A stretch of DNA of 64,000 bases from an uncultured Flavobacteriaceae bacterium (lineage in GTDB: Bacteria > Bacteroidota > Bacteroidia > Flavobacteriales > Flavobacteriaceae), in the NCBI GenBank assembly GCA_937923515.1, contig CALDUF010000027.1, positions 1 through 64,000 on the forward strand, written 5' to 3'. Positions 60,052-64,000 of this stretch are shown here, piece by piece. The notes beneath the pieces were generated by a model. That model was given only the letters and a program-made list of their open reading frames with translations. It made no database searches and was not told the origin of the DNA. The position numbers were made by a program, and so were the translations under genes. Position 1 is the first letter of the stretch, and each line of letters opens with the position of its first letter.

Positions 60052-61230
60052 ATGAGTCAAGAAGTTTCAAAACGTTATGCCCAACGCGGAGTTTCCGCTT
60101 CAAAAGAGGATGTGCACAACGCTATAAAAAATATAGATAAAGGACTGTTTCCAAAGGCATTTTGTAAGATAGTGCCAGATTATTTAACAAATGATGATGC
60201 GTATTGTTTGATTATGCATGCCGATGGTGCAGGAACAAAATCATCGTTAGCTTACATGTATTGGAAGGAAACCGGTGATCTTTCAGTATGGAAAGGCATA
60301 GCTCAAGATGCACTTATCATGAATATAGACGATTTATTATGTGTTGGCGCAACCGATAATATTATGCTATCGTCAACTATCGGAAGGAATAAAAATCTAA
60401 TACCTGGCGATGTTATTGCTGCTATTATAAACGGCACAGAATCGCTTATTGAAGACTTAAAATCGTTTGGCGTAACCATTCATTCCACTGGAGGTGAAAC
60501 TGCTGATGTTGGTGATTTGGTGCGTACCATCATTGTAGATTCTACTGTTACTGCAAGAATAAAACGTAGCGATGTTATTGATAATGCCAATATTAAAGCT
60601 GGCGATGTTATTGTTGGTTTAGAGAGTTTTGGGCAAGCGTCTTACGAAACCGAATATAACGGTGGTATGGGTAGTAATGGTTTAACATCAGCACGTCATG
60701 ATGTGTTTCATAACTATCTAGCAGAAAAATATCCTGAAAGTTTTGACGCTGCTGTACCCGAAGATTTGGTGTATTCTGGTAATGTGAAATTAACTGATAA
60801 AGTAGATAATGCACCAATTGATGCTGGTAAATTAGTATTGTCGCCAACCCGAACCTATGCGCCTATTATTAAAGCAATGCTTGCTAAATATAAAAGCGAT
60901 ACCATTCATGGTATGGTACACTGCTCTGGTGGTGCACAAACTAAAATACTGCATTTTATAGATAATTTGCATATTGTGAAAGACAATATGTTTTCAATTC
61001 CGCCCTTGTTCAAGTTAATACAAGAACAATCACAAACAGATTGGAAAGAGATGTACCAAGTCTTTAATTGCGGGCATCGTATGGAGCTTTATGTATCTCC
61101 AGATATCGCTGAAGATTTAATTAAAATCTCTAAGTCTTTTAATGTAGATGCTAAAATTATTGGCAGGGTAGCGGCATCAACAAAAAAGCAACTCACAATA
61201 AAAAGTGAGTTTGGTGAGTTTAATTATTAA
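60052..61230 (+). CDS. purM: Phosphoribosylformylglycinamidine cyclo-ligase (AIR synthetase)
   Basis: Purine synthesis: FGAM plus ATP gives AIR. 392 aa, longer than the about 345 aa of E. coli PurM, as usual for the Bacteroidota form. Motifs: HADGAGTKSSLAYMYW, WKGIAQDALIMNIDDLLCVGA (metal/ATP binding), STGGETADVGDLVRT, GMVHCSGGAQTKIL. Lone gene, not in a pur operon. ATG start. Confidence 0.95.
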   Translation: MSQEVSKRYAQRGVSASKEDVHNAIKNIDKGLFPKAFCKIVPDYLTNDDAYCLIMHADGAGTKSSLAYMYWKETGDLSVWKGIAQDALIMNIDDLLCVGATDNIMLSSTIGRNKNLIPGDVIAAIINGTESLIEDLKSFGVTIHSTGGETADVGDLVRTIIVDSTVTARIKRSDVIDNANIKAGDVIVGLESFGQASYETEYNGGMGSNGLTSARHDVFHNYLAEKYPESFDAAVPEDLVYSGNVKLTDKVDNAPIDAGKLVLSPTRTYAPIIKAMLAKYKSDTIHGMVHCSGGAQTKILHFIDNLHIVKDNMFSIPPLFKLIQEQSQTDWKEMYQVFNCGHRMELYVSPDIAEDLIKISKSFNVDAKIIGRVAASTKKQLTIKSEFGEFNY

Positions 61231-61308
61231 AATTTTTATAATAATCTTGAACGGAATAGTTTTTGATACATAACAAAATTTTGAAATTAACCACACAATC
61301 AGTAAAAG

Positions 61309-62355
61309 ATGAACATAAAAAAACGTTCGTTAATCAAAAAGAGTATAAATTATCTTCTACTTACAAAATTGGAAAATAAAACGCCAGATAGGATTAAAAA
61401 TATACTTTTGGTAATTGTTTTCTTGTTTATATGTATTTCAGCGTTTGCACAACCAGATTCGTTGTATCTTAAAGAAAAACGGGTATATGATGGTCCGCAA
61501 TGGAAGCAAAATCAAAACGCAAGTATTGATATCAGTCAAGTAAGCTTTACAAATTGGAATGCTGGAGGAACCAACTCGATATCTGCACTTTTAGGGTATC
61601 AATTTACTGCTAACTACAAGGATAAATTTTTCTTTTGGAATAACAGGTTGCGTTCAAGCTACGGCGTAAATAAGCAAGAAAGCAGGGAACTGCGAAAAAC
61701 AGATGATATTTTTGAAATCACTTCTAATCTTGGTTACCAACCTTCTAACGATTCTAAATGGTTTTATTCAGCACGTTTTAATTTTAAAACACAACTAACA
61801 GATGGTTTTAGATATCCAGATACAGAACGTGCAATATCAGGTTTTTTAGCGCCAGGGTATTTGTTTTTTGGAGGCGGTATGGAGTATGGTAAAAATATAG
61901 AAGAACTGTCATTTTATGTATCTCCTTTAACACTTAAAGCCACGGTTGTTTTAGACCAAGATTTAGCCAACGAGGGCGCATTTGGTGTAGATCCTGCTGT
62001 GTTTGATGCTAACGGTAACCTAATTAGAGAAGGCGAAAATTTAAGAAACGAAGTTGGTATTTTAATAACAAATACTTATGCTATGGATTTGGCAAAAAAC
62101 ATTAAAGCGACAAACCTATTAAGTGTTTATACCGACTATATAAATAACTTCGGAAATATAGACGTAGATTGGAGAGTTAATTTTGATTTTAAAGTGAACA
62201 ACTTTGTTAGAGCAACTTTAGAATCGCATTTACGTTATGATGATGATGTAAAAACGCTAGAACCGTCTCCTACTGTTGCTGGTGAATTTGATGAAGCTGG
62301 TGCTAAAATACAATGGAAACAATTTTTAGGTATAGGCTTCGCAGTAGATTTTTAA
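61309..62355 (+). CDS. DUF3078 family outer-membrane protein
   Basis: 348 aa. A signal sequence lies unusually deep (about residues 30-50, KNILLVIVFLFICISAFAQ); the true start may be later, but no ATG is available between. The mature protein is DUF3078 (GPQWKQNQNASIDISQVSFTNWNAGGTNSISALLGYQFTANYKDKFFFWNNRLRSSYGVNKQ), a beta-barrel outer-membrane protein of unknown role with alternating hydrophobic strands. Ends in an aromatic residue (F), typical of barrels. Confidence 0.9.
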   Translation: MNIKKRSLIKKSINYLLLTKLENKTPDRIKNILLVIVFLFICISAFAQPDSLYLKEKRVYDGPQWKQNQNASIDISQVSFTNWNAGGTNSISALLGYQFTANYKDKFFFWNNRLRSSYGVNKQESRELRKTDDIFEITSNLGYQPSNDSKWFYSARFNFKTQLTDGFRYPDTERAISGFLAPGYLFFGGGMEYGKNIEELSFYVSPLTLKATVVLDQDLANEGAFGVDPAVFDANGNLIREGENLRNEVGILITNTYAMDLAKNIKATNLLSVYTDYINNFGNIDVDWRVNFDFKVNNFVRATLESHLRYDDDVKTLEPSPTVAGEFDEAGAKIQWKQFLGIGFAVDF

Positions 62356-62544
62356 ACTTCACTTAAAACATATTAATATTTGTTAACTTCTTAGTGTTGA
62401 TAAATAATTAAACACCTGATAAATAGATATTTGGTTGTTTTTTTATGTAAACTTTAAATGTTGCGCTGTCTTTAAAATGAAATATTTTTTGTTGTTTTAC
62501 AGTGTCTAAAATAGCCGTAATTTTTTAATATCTAATTTACTATA

Positions 62545-64000
62545 ATGCACATAAAAACACCATCTAACCATAAAGCATTTACACAAGAAGAAGCTTTTGA
62601 AGCTTCATTAAAATATTTTAATAACGATGACTTAGCGGCTCGTGTATGGATCAATAAATATGCGCTAAAAGATTCAGATGGTAACTTATTTGAAAGCTCG
62701 CCAAACGATATGCACAAGCGTATTGCTAAAGAAATTGCAAGAATTGAGAAACGCTATCCTAACCCGCTTAGTGAAACTGAAATTTTCGATTTAATTAAAG
62801 ATTTTAAATATATTGTACCGCAAGGTAGCCCTATGGCGGGTATTGGTAATCCGTATCAAATTGCATCCTTATCAAACTGTTTTGTTATTGGTAATGATGG
62901 CGATTCTGATTCTTACGGTGGTATCCTAAAAATAGACCAAGAGCAGGTGCAATTAATGAAGCGTAGAGGTGGTGTTGGGCACGATTTATCCCATATACGC
63001 CCTAAAGGGTCGCAAGTTAAAAATTCAGCATTAACATCAACAGGTATTGTGCCTTTTATGGAGCGGTACTCCAACTCAACTAGAGAGGTGGCACAAGATG
63101 GTAGAAGAGGTGCATTAATGTTATCTGTTTCTATAAATCACCCTGATGCGGAAGATTTTATTGATGCCAAATTAGTGGCAGGCAAGGTTACTGGTGCCAA
63201 TGTATCGGTTAGAATAGATGATGAATTTATGAAAGCAGTTACATCTGGTTCAGAGTACATTCAAAAATATCCTGTGTTTAGCGAAAATCCTAAATTTTCA
63301 AAAGCTATCGAAGCTAATACTGTTTGGAAAAAAATTGTACACAACGCATGGAAATCTGCCGAACCTGGTATTTTATTTTGGGATACCATTACCAAGGAAT
63401 CTGTTCCTGATTGTTATGCCGATTTAGGGTATAAAACTGTATCTACAAACCCCTGTGGAGAAATACCATTATGTCCATATGATTCTTGCAGATTACTGGC
63501 CATTAACCTATTTTCTTATGTTGAGGCACCTTTTACTAAGCAAGCAAATTTTAATTTCGATTTATTTAAGAAGCACGTGGCCTACGCACAACGTATTATG
63601 GATGATATTATCGATTTAGAATTAGAAAAAATCGACGCTATTTTAAATAAAATTGATGCAGATCCTGAGCAAGACGACGTAAAACGTGTAGAGCGTAATT
63701 TGTGGCTAAATATTAAGAAAAAAGCCGAAGAAGGTCGCAGAACAGGTATTGGTATTACTGCCGAAGGCGACATGCTTGCTGCTTTAGGTTTGCGATATGG
63801 TAGTGATGCTGGAAATGCATTTTCAGTAGCGTTACACAAAACTATTGCACTTGAAGCTTACAGAGGTTCTGTAACTTTAGCCAAAGAGCGCGGTGCTTTT
63901 GCCATTTTTAATTCCGATAGGGAAAAAGATAATCCGTTTATTTTACGTTTAAAAGCGGCTGATGAACAGTTGTATTATGAAATGCTGGAACATGGTAGAC
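62545..64000 (+). CDS. nrdJ: Adenosylcobalamin-dependent ribonucleotide reductase (class II), partial
   Basis: Reduces ribonucleoside diphosphates or triphosphates to deoxy forms using adenosylcobalamin. About 485 residues are present and the gene runs past the right edge. Signatures: SLSNCFVIGNDGDSDS (N-terminal active-site Cys), LMKRRGGVGHDLSHIRPKG, GRRGALMLSVSINHPD, STNPCGEIPLCPYDSCRLLAINLF (catalytic Asn-Cys-Glu) and GRRTGIGITAEGDML. It needs no O2 or iron cofactor, only B12. No cobalamin riboswitch is seen in the 189 nt upstream. Confidence 0.95.
   Translation, partial: MHIKTPSNHKAFTQEEAFEASLKYFNNDDLAARVWINKYALKDSDGNLFESSPNDMHKRIAKEIARIEKRYPNPLSETEIFDLIKDFKYIVPQGSPMAGIGNPYQIASLSNCFVIGNDGDSDSYGGILKIDQEQVQLMKRRGGVGHDLSHIRPKGSQVKNSALTSTGIVPFMERYSNSTREVAQDGRRGALMLSVSINHPDAEDFIDAKLVAGKVTGANVSVRIDDEFMKAVTSGSEYIQKYPVFSENPKFSKAIEANTVWKKIVHNAWKSAEPGILFWDTITKESVPDCYADLGYKTVSTNPCGEIPLCPYDSCRLLAINLFSYVEAPFTKQANFNFDLFKKHVAYAQRIMDDIIDLELEKIDAILNKIDADPEQDDVKRVERNLWLNIKKKAEEGRRTGIGITAEGDMLAALGLRYGSDAGNAFSVALHKTIALEAYRGSVTLAKERGAFAIFNSDREKDNPFILRLKAADEQLYYEMLEHGR

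Noticed and set aside
62356-62544. Cobalamin riboswitch before nrdJ
   Set aside because: No B12-box-like sequence or matching stems were found in this stretch.
1-64000. Insertion sequences, prophage, CRISPR, rRNA or tRNA genes
   Set aside because: Searched by eye for transposase motifs, regular spaced repeats, tRNA arms and rRNA signatures; none seen.

Overview
The window is AT-rich and gene-dense, and looks like chromosome from a marine member of the Flavobacteriaceae (Bacteroidota). This is inferred from several things seen in the sequence: C-terminal type IX secretion sorting domains (ORFs at 21298, 32149), a DUF1800/DUF1501 pair, DUF2911, DUF3078 and DUF6952 family genes, a methionine gamma-lyase-like gene divergent from an Lrp regulator, the TAnnTTTG promoter element typical of Bacteroidota, and almost no purine-rich ribosome binding sites. 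I see no rRNA, tRNA, CRISPR array, transposase or prophage. The last gene, a class II ribonucleotide reductase, runs off the right edge.

Layout. 0-9 kb: housekeeping and stress genes (LytTR response regulator, sirtuin, TrmH, DEAD-box helicase, a peroxiredoxin/thioredoxin/DUF6952 set, NhaC antiporter). 9-19 kb: envelope proteins, methionine gamma-lyase with divergent Lrp, a CPBP membrane protein, an orphan histidine kinase preceded by two unknown envelope genes, aldehyde dehydrogenase, RluA-type pseudouridine synthase, PanB. 19-27.5 kb: secreted and lipoproteins, the DUF1800-DUF1501-T9SS operon, L-serine dehydratase, a collagen-like lipoprotein. 27.7-36 kb: dnaK, an adenylate-forming enzyme with a NeuD-like acyltransferase, an rRNA methyltransferase, a nitronate monooxygenase-like enzyme.

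36.2-50.6 kb is the most distinctive region. About 18 genes lie on the minus strand, including four photolyase/cryptochrome paralogs (CPD type, a second cryptochrome-like one, an Fe-S (6-4) type and a DASH type), FolE, a glutathione peroxidase, TspO, a flavin reductase, an ABC1 kinase, SDR proteins, a TIGR03643 protein, unknown small proteins and a TetR regulator. Two long transcription units in it start from nearly identical promoter/operator sequences (42051-42096 and 50628-50673), with the same 17-nt distance to the start codon. This suggests one light or photo-oxidative stress regulon. Inside it is a small gene of the Lacal_2735 type that can only be read through a -1 frameshift at an in-frame A AAA AAA heptamer (38638-38644).

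50.7-64 kb: aquaporin, DUF2911 protein, an operon of PIG-L deacetylase, a 34-residue membrane protein, a sodium:solute symporter and a Gfo/Idh/MocA oxidoreductase, then PurM, DUF3078 and NrdJ. An interspersed noncoding repeat with a three-arm inverted-repeat design (GCGTT...AACGC closing two inner hairpins) occurs in full at about 35892-36086 and 52561-52673, as a right half at 14-43 and as a decayed left half at about 5372-5410.
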